Assembly: GCF_014066305.1 (NCBI RefSeq)
Contig: NW_023501156.1
Coordinates: forward strand, 1-45,714
DNA: 45,714 nucleotides
Direction: 5' to 3'
Source of the DNA: Letharia columbiana
Taxonomy: Eukaryota; Ascomycota; Lecanoromycetes; Lecanorales; Parmeliaceae
Shown here piece after piece: positions 21,258 through 32,250 of the stretch. Position numbers and translations under genes: made by a program. Below the pieces are notes generated by a model, which was not told the DNA's origin, made no database searches, and saw only the letters and a program-made list of their open reading frames with translations. Position 1 is the first letter of the stretch. The number at the start of each line of letters is the position of its first letter.

Positions 21258-22533
21258 GATGGAAGTACGACGAGCTCGTAGCAGAGATCAGAGGAATCGC
21301 TGACTTGGAGTAGCATATGCAGGTGGGAATACCAAATATTTATATTGAGGCAGAATGATGGAGGAAGGAAGGCGGAGGAAAAGAGAATCTAGGCTGACTG
21401 AAGACTTGCCTACCTGAGCGCTCTGCAGACCACCCATCTCTTTCAGCTCCGTACAATTACATATCCAATGCCAGATCTAGAACCCTGGACCGAACTCGCG
21501 AGTCAAGCAGTACTTTCATGCACTCTGCAGATTGACTGTAACCTTAAGACGGGGAAGTTGCATTGGTGTGGTGTTGTGCTGTACTAAAGAAGGCACGTTT
21601 TCTCAAAATGGAAAAGTCAAGCGAACATGATCAGTCCGCATCTTCGTTACCAGTACCGTCCTTTCCAAACCCTCCACCCACCGCGAGGTAGAGACGGACA
21701 AAGACAGAAGACTGAAGGTATCTACTCTGTACATGCTTCAGGACAATAATGGCATTATCAAGTAATAAGTCAGTAGTAATAAGCAGCAGCAGAAGTTCAG
21801 AATATCATCTAGGTAATTTGCCGTCAAGAGTCAAGACACGACCCCGACCTCCTGACGGACGACCGTCCATTTCGACCCCCACCGGTGTGGCGTCAATGCC
21901 AAGGATGCTAATATACCGCACCAATCAGAGACGCGCATAGCCGAGACCTCAATTTCGGCCCCTGTGCCCCTCTAATAAATTGCTGGATGTTGACTTCACT
22001 CCCCTCAGCCTTGTCATTGACTCACTATCCATCCTTACATGAATCCATCATCGTCTCTACACAGAGAGTCATCTCTACCAGAGCAATGAGTTGCTATGTT
22101 CCATCCCCTTATGTCATCCATGGCCTTTGGGAACGAGGAAGTCTGACGAGAGTTGATCCAAGGATGGCCCCTCGACTGATGTGACATGCGTACACCTACA
22201 CCGCTGGCTTGCAGTCAAGCATGGAAAGCAATAGAAAGGAAACTACATGCGCAAGGCTGATTCTCAGCCGCTCTCATCGGACCTTTGTGATTTGTTCAAG
22301 CAAGCCAATTCAGCCAGCAACACCCTCCCTCTCCATATGGGGGCCATGACCTTTTCTCCTTTCGGTCTCTGACTCCATTTCCTCTCTCTTGGCCACATAG
22401 CCTTGTGCACCATGTGAAGCTATATGTAAAAGCCCGTGCCCACAATGACATTCCTGTATCATTGCTGTCGTTGCCGATTGAGATTGTCCCATCGTCGCTC
22501 ATTTGCGCGCTGTCAGGTCCGAAGTTGTTCAAG
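21258..22533. other. Intergenic between divergent genes
   Basis: About 1.28 kb between the 675-aa membrane protein (minus) and the MARVEL gene (plus), transcribed away from each other. No reliable coding frame, repeat or RNA was seen. It presumably carries both promoters. Confidence 0.45.
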
Positions 22534-23688
22534 ATGCAAATCTACACCAGCGACAAGACCTCTCCCAGGTCATTCCCGTGGCTCTGGTACCTGCGTCTGG
22601 TTGCCCTCGTCGTCACATTGATCGTGCTCGGCATCACAGCGTCAAATACTGCAACCTTTCATGACATAGGATGCGATGCACCGGGTAGAGTCAGCTTCAA
22701 TCTCGCCGTCGTATGTCCATGTCCACATCCATCGGCAGGACGTCCGCTGACCTTGATTCCAAGTCGATCCTCTCCCTCATCGCTCTCGTCTACTTCATCC
22801 TCGCTTCGGGCCCATCCCGCACCACCAGGCTTCTTCCATGGTTCATATGGGGTCAGCTAGCCCTCGATGCCCTCATGTTCATCTTCTGGCTCTCCGCCGC
22901 CGCGACCTCGAGCTATAGCTGCACCGACTTATGTAACGCTTGCGGCATTCTCGATGGATATGTCTTCTTCGACTCCGAGTCCTGCGAGTGCTCCGACTTT
23001 TTCTACAAACGAGACTATTCTCCAAGGCGAGGGAACGTGCTGCAGCCGAGGAGGAGTCATTCAAGCAGTCCCAGCTCAGGCTCAACTGTGGGTGGAACGA
23101 TAGCCGCGAAGCAGGCTTTTGATGCCATCATGACGTACGTAAAACACTCCCTAGACTTGATTTCAACCAGACATCTGACCATTGGACAGGGTTCTCTTCG
23201 CCCTGTTCATAGCTGCTGATATTTTCTGGGTCCTCAAATCGCGCAGATCTGGCACCGCTACAGCACCCGCTCCCACAATCGGCGCGCCAATGAAAAATGA
23301 GGAGGCTGGCATGTCCGCAGGAGGAGGCGGAGCGCCAACATATACCCAGGAGCCCGGCTCCCAGTACAACTATCCAATGGCCCCCCAGGGCGGCTACACG
23401 GGCCAGCCAATGCAGAACCAGGCCGGGTCACCCCAGCAGTCGATGCCCCAGGAAGCATACTCTGGAGGCCACTATCCTCAAGGTCAACCTCAATATCCAA
23501 GCCAAACCTCATATCCTCAGGGCCAGCAGGTCCCATTGCAGACGTATCCTTCGCCACAAGGAGAGTACCCACCGCAATACGGGGGCTCGGCTCCACAGCA
23601 AGCGAGCTATCCTGAGCCCCGAGATGGCGTCTCGGAGATGCACTCGCCTACGGAACCGCCAAAGATGAATGATCCGTATCACATCTGA
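22534..23688 (+). CDS. MARVEL-domain membrane protein with Pro/Gln/Tyr-rich tail
   Basis: Three exons (22534-22710, 22764-23134, 23190-23688) give 348 residues. Four membrane segments make a MARVEL-type bundle: about 18-38 (LWYLRLVALVVTLIVLGITA), the helix split by intron 1 (NLAVSILSLIALVYFILAS), LPWFIWGQLALDALMFIFWL, and IMTVLFALFIAADIFWVLKS. Between helices 3 and 4 lies a cysteine-bearing loop (CTDLCNACG... SCECSDFF). The C-terminal 110 residues are a disordered cytosolic tail of repeated Tyr-Pro-Gln and Gly-Gly motifs ending EMHSPTEPPKMNDPYHI, typical of fungal MARVEL proteins. MARVEL proteins act in membrane apposition and vesicle or eisosome-like domains; the specific role here is unknown. 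Exon 2 is open in two frames at its 3' end; the frame used is the one that splices in phase into helix 4. Confidence 0.92.
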
Positions 23689-25718
23689 AAAAATACTGTG
23701 TGGTACATGGATGGGTCGCCGGAGGCATCATGGGTTGAGGTCAGGCTTGGAATGGTAATGATTGGAACGGAGTATAATGTCGTCGACTCCGATTGGATGG
23801 GATAGGGCTCGTTTGGGCATGTCGTTGTGGTTCATTGTGATTTACATCGTCAAATTCTAATAAAAGATCCATGCCTAGGGCTTTCCTGTTCGCAAACGGA
23901 ATAGGTCCATCTGCAAGTGATACTATTAATCTCCGGTACAGACACGGTCGTCCGAGTCTCTCGTGCGTCAATATGTTCGTCACTTAGCTAGTCTCTTCCC
24001 CCTTTCCTTTCTCCACTCCCACCCGACGCCAATCTCCCCCCTCCCCGGCCTCAACACAGCCGCCAGCCTCGCTCCCACAACCCCCTCCGGCAGCATCTCC
24101 CCCGTCGCTTTCCGCAGCCCACTACCACATTTCCGACCCAGTCCTCTCGTTCTTAAACAAAAAATCCGAACAACAACACACGCTCGGAGAGGCCAGGTCG
24201 GCAAACGCTCGTTCGCGGCGCAGAGGGCTTTTCGATCCCCGCGCCGGGGTGTGCGTGCGGCGATGGTCTTGCAAGGCGCGCGAGACGAAAGCCTCGTCCT
24301 GCCGCCTACGTTTGTCGACGCGGGTCGTTCAGACGCACGACTTGAAGGCGGAGAACAGGTCGCTGATGGGGTTTTGCGGCGCGTCTGCGATCCGGGGGTC
24401 GGAAGCCGCGGGTTGGGGAATTTGTCGAGGGGGGGGGGGGTGGAATGGAGGGATGATGGGGTGTCGGAGCGTTGCGGCCGGGCGGGATGGTGGGGGGTCG
24501 TGGTGGCGTGGCTCGCGGGCGCGCGGCGTCGCGGTTCTGAGGGCTCAGGGGGAGGGAGGAAGAAGGTGGGGAGGTGGAAGATGGCGTAGGATGTTGTGGC
24601 GAGTTCGGGGGCCGGAGAGACGCGTCGAGGATCATGGTTTTTGCTTGGGAGAAGGATGTTTATGTACACGGCATGGCTGTCGGTGCTTCGTGGGATGCTG
24701 GTCCTGCAGGTGCGTTTTGAGAGGGAGAACACCGTTGATGGAGATCTTGATGTAGGTAGACTGCCAAGTACAGATGATCGAGTAAACACCGACGGTGATT
24801 TCCAGGACTGCTGCCGTCGGCGAATTGCCGTGTATCGATGATGATGATGCAAGGATTTATATAGTGAATACTCTCGTATCTTGGATTTTGTGGTCTGAAT
24901 AGGTCTCGATATGGTTTGGTCCCTGTCTGGCGGCGCAGCGGGGAAACCTGGGAGGAAATCTCATGTGGGCGGAACTGTCCCGAGGAGGACTTTTCGCTTG
25001 CAGCAGGGAACGACACCATTGAAAGGGCCTTGACAGGAGTATGTAAGCACAAGAGTCATTGAGGGTGCGCAACGATCCCTATGTGTTTGTTGTGATAAGA
25101 TACAAGATACCTAGCATCTTGGGAGGTGCGATATCGAGATGCATGTGGTATCTCCAGCAGATGAGTTGAACGATGCCATGGTACCATTTCCTTCAGGGCT
25201 GTCGCACGTCGTTGGAAGTGAACAATTTCATCAAATTCTCATAGTGGTGCCAAATCCCATCGAGGTGATGGTACCGCCTGTTTAGAGCGCTCCGTGTTCG
25301 CTTTTGTTTTTTTTTTCCAAATTTCTGCGAAACCATCAATTTTGTTCCAATTACAACAGTCTCGTTTGATTACGGGTCCTCTCTGTTCATCTTATTAATA
25401 GTTAAGACTTGAAACATCTGCTGTTGTGCTGCGCGTTGGAGTCCCTGGGGGGCTCAGACTCGTATTCTGGAATGAGACCTCGTGTCGATCAAAATCAACC
25501 AATCATAGCCGTGGTCTCTTAGCAGCGTCGTGTTAGTTTCGACACTTGTTCTCGGAATCAGTATGCGCGGTCCCATATAACAATCAATCGCTCGCCATTC
25601 ACCTTCTGCGTCTAACTCGTCGGTACGCACCTACGAACCTTCAATCTCTTCGTGTGAGTAACGAACACCGATTTCGCACTTCAATCGTTTATGAGATCCT
25701 CCCTAGACCGACCCAAAC
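23689..25718. other. Two-kilobase stretch without a confident gene
   Basis: Holds a GC-rich, pyrimidine-rich block (about 24000-24700, see separate entry) followed by ordinary intergenic sequence upstream of the secreted-protein gene at 25719. Poly-T near 25303-25315 is the only other simple feature. Confidence 0.4.
23980..24852 (-). other. Ambiguous GC-rich open frame region
   Basis: A 290-codon minus-strand frame spans a GC-rich block with a run of about 12 G (plus strand, around 24429-24440). The protein is Pro/Arg/Ser-rich and low in information. In another minus-strand frame a more natural segment appears after the homopolymer (PISDLFSAFKSCV, then after one stop DKRRRQDEAFVSRAL, ending NERTGSEMW). 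A real, poorly resolved gene broken by a homopolymer error is possible, as is pure composition bias. I assign no product. Confidence 0.25.
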
Positions 25719-26158
25719 ATGCAATATCTAGCACTTCTCTGCCTCGTAGCCGTCAGCGCCTCGACACCCATCATTGGACCTATTGATCCTATTGATCCTA
25801 TTGGACCTATTGATCCTATTGATCCTATTGATCCCATCCATCAACGCATCGATATCTTCCTCCCCGGCTGGCCCACCTGCCCCCACCAGTGCGTCCTCGC
25901 CGTTCCAGACGAAAGCCTGTCCAATGGCCAAGAGCCAGTGCCAGTGTGCTTCGACAAACCGGCTCACGGTACACCATGCAACTACTACTATTGTTGTGGC
26001 AAGCCGGTAAGTTCAGCCGTGCTGGTCTCGAGAACGCAGACTGAGAGTATCCTTTCTAGGTCACGTGCGGCGTTCAAAGGAAGGTCTGCGAGCCGGGGAC
26101 TTTCTCTACTAGCCTTTGGGTACCAGCGTCGCTGACGACTGGGCCTGTGCCCGAATGA
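25719..26158 (+). CDS. Small secreted cysteine-rich protein with Pro-Ile-Asp repeats
   Basis: Two exons (25719-26006, 26060-26158) give 128 residues. A signal peptide (MQYLALLCLVAVSAS) is followed by a tandem tripeptide array of the type Pro-Ile-Asp / Pro-Ile-Gly (about residues 20-42, encoded by 9-bp repeats tattgatcc) and then a compact domain with eight cysteines: CPHQC, PVC, GTPC, YYCC, and after the intron TCGVQ and KVCEPG. The intron (gtaagt...tag) is needed to reach the last two cysteines; without it the frame runs into an unrelated Ser/Arg-rich tail. Size, signal peptide and even cysteine number fit a secreted effector-like or surface protein. No homologue is recognised. The 9-bp repeat array is prone to length change, so allele variation is expected. 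Confidence 0.75.
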
Positions 26159-27199
26159 CGGACGATTGGGTATGGGATATGTGAGAAGATGGGCTGGAGG
26201 GTTGATGGTTATTGAGAGGCGCAATGTATGACTGCCCTCTTGATAGACTTAGGCATGGCTTGAATCCTGCTGCAGGTCTTTTTTTTTTAGTTGGGTCGGC
26301 ACAGTCGCTCTTGAGCGCAGTTATATTGTTTCATAAAAAGCCATAATGACTTGTGTCGCTTTATAACCCGGTTCCAAAGCAAAGTGATTGGTATGACCGA
26401 GCTATATAAGGCCGAAGCATACATACGGAGACGGGCACCAGAGAGCCGCTTGAGGTCTAAGATTGGTACGTTAGTCGTGATACGGAAACACCTTTGGAGG
26501 CAGTGTGTAAAGGGACGTATCTGTCTGCTTTTCAAGCTTCAACAGCGTCCCTGGTGGGATGTTTCTAGTGTGCTGTGGGACAGTGTAGACTGAGTCTGCA
26601 GAGACAGAGGTATGAGCCCGGTTCAGCTTCTCGAATTTGTGTGCGTTGATAGCATATTGAGGTCAATGAGCCAAGATTCGGTCTCTCTCAAAGTCTGTTG
26701 GACCTGTCTTCCTTTCCCTTGACAGATCCTGGTTTTTATTGCGCCGAGGCTGGTAGTCGTGCATTGCGCTGAGGCAGACAGTGAGCGACATGAGGAGAGC
26801 CAGAGGTTTAGCTTACACGATTACTTGACTCGTATCAGGTGATTTCATACTTAAGTTCTCAATTGCCGCTATCGTCTTCGCCCTGGACTTGACAAGGAAA
26901 GCGAGTCAGTAGTATAGAAAAATGCCTCAACTACTCCCAGAAGTACCCGATTTAAAGCTGAGAAAACAACGATGCGTGGTACTCCTGATCCACACAATGG
27001 AGATCTTGTGATTAGAAGCTACAGAAATGCGACATTCTTCGGCTCTAAACGAGTATTCAAACCCGCGTACTATCTACAAAGCAAAAGCTCAATCTTTGCA
27101 TTGATTTCGCAGCCCCTGCAGAAGACATCACTGGATCTTGTACACAGCGCTAGTGCTTGCAGCCCGATTCGTCACACTGACACTGCCCCTTGGCCATCC
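26159..27199. other. Intergenic, no gene seen
   Basis: About 1 kb between two small secreted-protein genes in convergent orientation. Poly-T at 26279-26288; otherwise only short featureless frames. Nothing supported. Confidence 0.45.
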
Positions 27200-27541
27200 T
27201 CAACTGGGCTCCCAACACGGGTTGTATATATTGGGACCTGCATCAGGACCAGGATTCCAGGTCGAACAGTCGCAGGTGTATGGGCTCTTGCTGCCATCAA
27301 GTTGACAACAAGGACCTGAGCCGGCTAATGCAGTTGCGCAGACGCCATCGTTGGCTTGCATGATATGCGCGTTCGGTGTCAATTTGCCGTTTTTAATGAT
27401 ACATTGGCATGCCTCGAATTCTTCGTTGACTGGGTTATTGCCGTTGGCGGCGTTGACGTACTGTAAAATCGAAGACAAAACTGGGACTGCGATAGTAGAG
27501 AGTGTCGCACGCTGGGGAACAGTTGACGATAGTCTCGGCAA
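27200..27541 (-). CDS. Cysteine-rich secreted-like protein, 3' part
   Basis: The minus-strand frame ends in a cysteine-rich domain: EACQCIIKNGKLTPNAHIMQ, GVCATALAGSGPCCQLDG, YTCDCSTW and a C-terminal NPCWEPS, with natural composition and eight cysteines. The annotated 5' end is not the true start: the first 25 codons look like intron or other-frame sequence, and a good acceptor (attttacag at about 27464) precedes YVNAANGNNPVNEEFE. A further upstream piece in another frame (about 27590-27480: LNALPDSQVSEIVQGIEAAV ... NCSPACDTLYY) looks like the previous exon, but no standard short intron joins the two in phase. The signal peptide is therefore unplaced. A small secreted protein, possibly frameshifted. 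Confidence 0.45.
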   Translation of the reverse strand: MPRLSSTVPQRATLSTIAVPVLSSILQYVNAANGNNPVNEEFEACQCIIKNGKLTPNAHIMQANDGVCATALAGSGPCCQLDGSKSPYTCDCSTWNPGPDAGPNIYNPCWEPS

Positions 27542-27699
27542 CAGCAGCTTCGATTCCTTGTACTATCTCGCTAACCTGAGAGTCGGGCAATGCATTCAAA
27601 GACAAGGTATGCCGTGGCTAGAATTGCACTTTAAACGCAATGCATGTTGTACGGTGGAAGACTCCGATAAAGAAGATGCAAATGGAAGAGTAGAAAGTT

Positions 27700-28127
27700 G
27701 ACCAAATAACCAAGACCATACCTTCCGCACATTATTGTATTCACTCACCTGGGGACCCTTGTCTTCCGGGTATCAGCGTCGACATCAATCAGTAACAATC
27801 TGACCGCGTCGTTGGGATTTGCATCGGTCGTGACAGGGGTTTCTCGGCCAACCGTAGACAAGAACAAGGTTACTGGGAAGTCCATCGAGACCCTAAGACG
27901 ACCGCGCCAATGTGGTGCAAGCTTGAAAGGAGCTCAACTCGAAAAGATCATTGTACTTCAAACACAATTACAACATGGAAGATTAGTTGGACCTATACTC
28001 GTAGTATATAGTTCATAAGGAAGCAGAAACGAAGACAGCCTATGAACGCGGAGATCAGATAGGATGAGTAGAAATTCGGAAGATGAATTGTGATTCCAGC
28101 AGGACTGACTGTCTTTTCATTGATGGG
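27700..28127. other. Intergenic, no gene seen
   Basis: Upstream side of the secreted-like gene; a 68-codon plus frame (27812-28018) has no features. Leads directly into the 287-bp inverted-repeat element. Confidence 0.4.
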
Positions 28128-28414
28128 CAGCCTGGCACGCGGGTGACAGAAAAGCCTGGACACTAACCTGCATTAAGCTAGGAGATCAAGGGCCGTCCCA
28201 CATACAATTTCACACCCAAATTTACCCTCTTAGTTCATAAATGAGTGTGTAATCAGTATGCCTGAAAGGATCCAGGCTATTCTAGACGGTGATGGACAAG
28301 TAACAGGCTATCAATGGAAAAACATGGTATTTACGCATAGAAATTTGGTGGGGGAAGGCCGTAATCTCCATTTGGTTAGTGTCCAGGCTTTTCTGTCACC
28401 CGCGTGCCCGGCTG
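28128..28414. mobile_element. 287-bp TIR element (MITE-like)
   Basis: Ends 28128-28168 and 28374-28414 are inverted copies over 41 bp with one mismatch, starting CAGCCTGGCACGCGGGTGAC. The interior of about 205 bp has no transposase and a shorter inner inverted motif (gggccgtccc / ggaaggccgt). I see no clear target-site duplication at the edges, so the superfamily is open; CAG...CTG termini are compatible with hAT or CACTA types. Confidence 0.65.
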
Positions 28415-28855
28415 TACTATCTCCACGTGACGAGCTCGATAAGGTTGGTGGCGAGCTCGCAGAACCGGCAACTCGGTGCGAGTTGCCTCCGAAACCGCAG
28501 AAGAACGGTTTTTTAGTAGGAGTGAACCCTAAGCTACAATCGCTTCGTTCCTGGAAAAATGGTGTAGTTTGATGGATTCTAATGGAAAATATGCTGCGCT
28601 ACCACCGCTATGCCGTCCGTCAACTCGCAGAAAGAGGCTTGCTACTGATGTCCTTAATCTATGCCAGGAAGCCATGACGCAAATCGCTCGCTGTACTTGT
28701 ATCGTAAAGAAAACAATGATGGGCGTGAGCCGGAGAAGTGTAATGTAATGATCCACCAACGCCTGCTGTCACGGGCTAGAGCTTCAAGCGCGAGCCACGA
28801 TCATGAAAGGATAAAATGCCAACAGCCAGACTCAGACACCATACTCTTACCCGTG
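28415..28855. other. Intergenic, no gene seen
   Basis: Right flank of the TIR element and 3' side of the Ser/Tyr-rich gene. The plus-strand frame 28258-28572 starts inside the transposon and runs out of it, so it is not a gene. Confidence 0.45.
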
Positions 28856-29311
28856 CTATCGGTAATAAGATGAATTCGTGTAGTACCTCTCATCCTTATC
28901 CTTGGTCTGGCATGACAGAGGCTTCTTCTGGGGCTGCCGGGAGTCGAGGAAGCTCTGAGGATAGTAACGCTCGTCTGTTGTCTTAGACCTCCCATCGTCT
29001 CGCGAAGAGGAGCCATGGCTGATCGAAAGAGGTACCTTGTCGGAATTCGAAGACCGGCCAGATTGACTGCTTGAAGACTTGCCCGAGGATGCGGAGCGCG
29101 GTTCACTCAAGGTTGTGGCGTACCTTGGCTCGAGGTACCTGTCGTCGTATCTTACGGAGTCATAGGTGGCGCGTTGTTTAGAATCTGTGAAACTGATTAG
29201 GGACAATTCTGCGACATCGAGTAGGAGATACACACCAGACTGGCATGACAGAGGAATTTTGCCTGAAGAGTAAGATGAGGTCGAGCGGCTTGATTGGTTT
29301 GAGCGAGACAT
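28856..29311 (-). CDS. Small Ser/Tyr/Arg-rich hypothetical protein
   Basis: Two exons (29311-29236, 29184-28856) give 134 residues. The start MSRSNQSSRSTSSYSSG is low-complexity; after the intron the protein reads SKQRATYDSVRYDDRYLEPR, then Ser/Gly-rich stretches and the repeated motif DERYY (near residues 103 and 127), ending TNSSYYR. The 51-nt intron has gtgtgt/cag sites and keeps frame; reading through it is also open, so it is supported by composition (the intron encodes a hydrophobic insert) rather than forced. No signal peptide or domain. Probably an intrinsically disordered protein; function unknown, and expression would be the decisive check. Confidence 0.45.
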   Translation of the reverse strand: MSRSNQSSRSTSSYSSGKIPLSCQSGVYLLLDVAELSLISFTDSKQRATYDSVRYDDRYLEPRYATTLSEPRSASSGKSSSSQSGRSSNSDKVPLSISHGSSSRDDGRSKTTDERYYPQSFLDSRQPQKKPLSCQTKDKDERYYTNSSYYR

Positions 29312-30357
29312 CGTCGATGTCGCTGATAAAAGCTAGGTCTTGTATGTCTTGGGTATGATGCTGAGCAGAGTGGATCGTTGTTGGGTCGTTTGGCTAGGAT
29401 ACTTCGGCGGTGACGGACAGACAAGGAGGTGTCGCTGCGATTGGGTCCAATTGAAGTGTCTGAAGATACGCAATGGATGTGAAGTGCTAGATTTGAAGAG
29501 TAGCGGCAGTATTTGGTCTCGGGGTTATTAAGACGAGCGCAGAGAGGAAACAGCGAAACAGCACGTGAGAAGGCCCAAGAGGATGGCTTCGTAAAAGGAT
29601 TAAATGCAATTGGTTTATATTTTGAGTCGTATGGAGAAGTTGCACACTCAATCGACTGATGCAGGTACAAATTGAGAAGAGAAATTTTACTGAAGAAAAT
29701 TGGTTTCTTATACCAGCACGCCTCATAGCCGGGGCAGTATGAGCAATCTTCAGGAGTCGTCAGCGGAGCCGCATCGGATCACATGTTGCCTAATTGGCAT
29801 GGCGAAAGCACCACTACGCCCTTTGGCCCTTGTAACATCAGAACAAGGCACCCGTCCCAAAGCGGTTAAGCGCGAGGCAGCAATCTACTAAGACTGACCG
29901 GCGAAAATAAAGGACAAGAGTCACTTGGAAAATGATCGAGACACAGGGGCTTAAGAGTCATTTCGACGGTCGGCTGTGTCCGATATAATTCGAGTATTGG
30001 ATGTGGTTGGGTACTTGCAGAAGGGGCTCGTTGAACGCTTATCGGCGCCTCCGCCCCTGCAAGGCACAGTGTTCGCAGGAATTCATTGAAGCTTCTGATT
30101 TGACCGATTGACTCAATCAGGGTCTTCCTGCAGCCTAGTAAGGGAAGGAAGAAGCGTCTTGGTGTAGGCAGATTTTCTAGTCGAGAACTGAGCGGCTGTT
30201 GACCATTCAGATGCCCAGCCACGCGCCGCAGTCGATGAAACGAAGGATGGGAAAAAGAGGCTATACTGGGAAACATGTTTGCTGTGCGCTCACTCAGCCC
30301 ATGGTTCAGCAGGATAAGAAGGCAAGTAGGCGATGGTGAACTAGAGAATGAAGAGTG
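29312..30357. other. Intergenic up to the 8.4-kb transposon
   Basis: No supported gene. A 175-codon minus frame (29866-30393) crosses the transposon edge at 30368 and its protein has no features, so it is rejected. Contains the promoter of the Ser/Tyr-rich gene. Confidence 0.45.
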
Positions 30358-30367
30358 AAAGCTGAAG

Positions 30368-30444
30368 GGGCTAATTACTAATTCATACCCCAAAAGTATG
30401 GATCCTTATCGAATCATACCCCTAATTACTGAATCATACCCCTA
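30368..30444 (+). repeat. Left terminal inverted repeat of the 8.4-kb element
   Basis: Matches the reverse complement of 38700-38776 with a handful of differences and one 1-nt gap. It contains two copies of the motif AATCATACCCC, which recurs in the subterminal region. Confidence 0.88.
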
Positions 30445-30485
30445 CACTAAAATTTGGGGTATGATTCGGTAAGGAAAAATTGCTT

Positions 30486-30640
30486 GGGGTATGATTCGGT
30501 AATTTATCAAACTTGCCATAGTGGCCTACTTGAATGGCCTACTTGTAGGTGTAGCTAGGTGCCTAGGGTATAATTCGATAATTTATTAAACTTGCTATAG
30601 TAGCCTACTTGAATGGTCTACTTATAGATGTAGCTAGGTG
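30486..30640 (+). repeat. Two-copy tandem repeat with one RIP-mutated copy
   Basis: Two adjacent units offset by 79 bp (about 30486-30564 and 30565-30640). Over about 75 aligned bases they differ at eight positions, all C-to-T or G-to-A in the second copy (for example tatgattcgg / tataattcga and gccatagtgg / gctatagtag). Confidence 0.8.
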
Positions 30641-31127
30641 TTTATATCTATATTATTTATTAAGAGTAAAATTTAAATATCTATATCTATATAGACTATT
30701 AAAAGTGAAATTAGAAGTATATATAAGAGTAATAGACTGAGTATAGACTAGACTAAAAGGTTAAATTTCTATATATAAATTAAATAGTTAAATAGCGTTC
30801 GAAAAGATATAGATAGCTATTAGATTCTATAGCTTAGTAATTAAAAATATTATAAGATTCTAAAAAATACGACTTTAACGCTAAAAGCATATATATTTAA
30901 TATTTATATATATATACTACTTAAAAAAGTCGTAAGATTAATAGACTATAAACTATATCTACTACGTGCTCTATAGTACTCGACTCTATTTAGATCTATA
31001 TTTTTTTTAATATTTTTCTATATCTATACTATATTTATAACTATACTTATATATAATCTTATAAATTTAATAACTCGATATCGAGCTAGATCTTCTATAG
31101 CGTAGCTATATATATCGCTATAGTAAT

Positions 31128-31184
31128 ATAAATAAGTAAGTAAGTAAGTAAGTAAGTAAATAAATAAGTTAATAAGTAAGTAGA

Positions 31185-31216
<32 letters not shown>

Positions 31217-31280
31217 ATAAGTAAGTAAGTAAGTAAGTAAGTAGATAAGTAAGTAAGTAAGTAAATAAGTAAGATAAGTA
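31128..31280 (+). repeat. TAAG tetranucleotide microsatellite
   Basis: Imperfect run of taag units with occasional taaa and tagataag interruptions, lying in the decayed interior of the transposon. Confidence 0.85.
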
Positions 31281-32250
31281 AATAAATATATAATTAGATA
31301 AGAAAATAGTATAATTTTTTTAATAAGAACCTAGTATACTTATTTCTTAATCAATTAAGACGTCTATAAAGACTATAAATACTTTAAATATTACTCTTTT
31401 AAGTATTCTAAAGTTCGCTATAAGATTAGTTATTTAGTTATAAAGTAATTTAATAATTTATATTTTAAATATAAAGTAAAGAAGATATTCTTATATTAAT
31501 AATAGCGATAATAATATTATACTTTTTAGATACGCTAAAACTCTCTTTATAAATATATTATTAGAGCGTTATAGAGCTTAAATATAAAGGAGATTAATTA
31601 AGAAATAAGAAAGTAATAATTAAAGAGATATTTCGCTATTTAATAATTATTCTAAACTTAATATTTTATAAATATTATAAAATAGATAGTAATAAAATAA
31701 TGCGATTTAATTAATTAAGATCTCTTAAATCGCTCTTCGAGCCGTAAATACTTAACTCTAAATTAATATTAAATAAGTTTTAATAGTTTTCTTTACGAGA
31801 TTTTTAATAATTAATATCGATCGAGACTATGAACGGCGATAGCGAGGTCCTATTAGCGACGTAATATGGCTTTAAGCGATATCTATAATTATATTAATAA
31901 GAGAATTATACTTAATCTCTCTTATATAAAGTAATTATTAAATAATATAAATCCGAGAAATTATTTTTTAAATAATAAAAAGTGAGGTCTTAGCGTACTC
32001 TAAGAACTTTAAATAATTTTAATTTATTTAAAAAAATATCACGTTCGAGATTTTTCTAAATTATCTATTAGTTTAAATAAGTTAGCTTTATCAATTAATC
32101 TTAATCTATCTTACCTCACTTTAGATCTTTTTACATATATTTATCTATTCTTCTTTCTTCTTTTATATATCCTTTATCTAGTAATAATAAATATCGCTCT
32201 TAAAATTATATTCTCGTTATTAGAAGCGGCTTAAGTAACTAGCCTTTATA

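Noticed and set aside
29866..30393. 175-codon minus frame
   Set aside because: Its start lies inside the transposon terminus at 30368, so it crosses an insertion boundary; no features.
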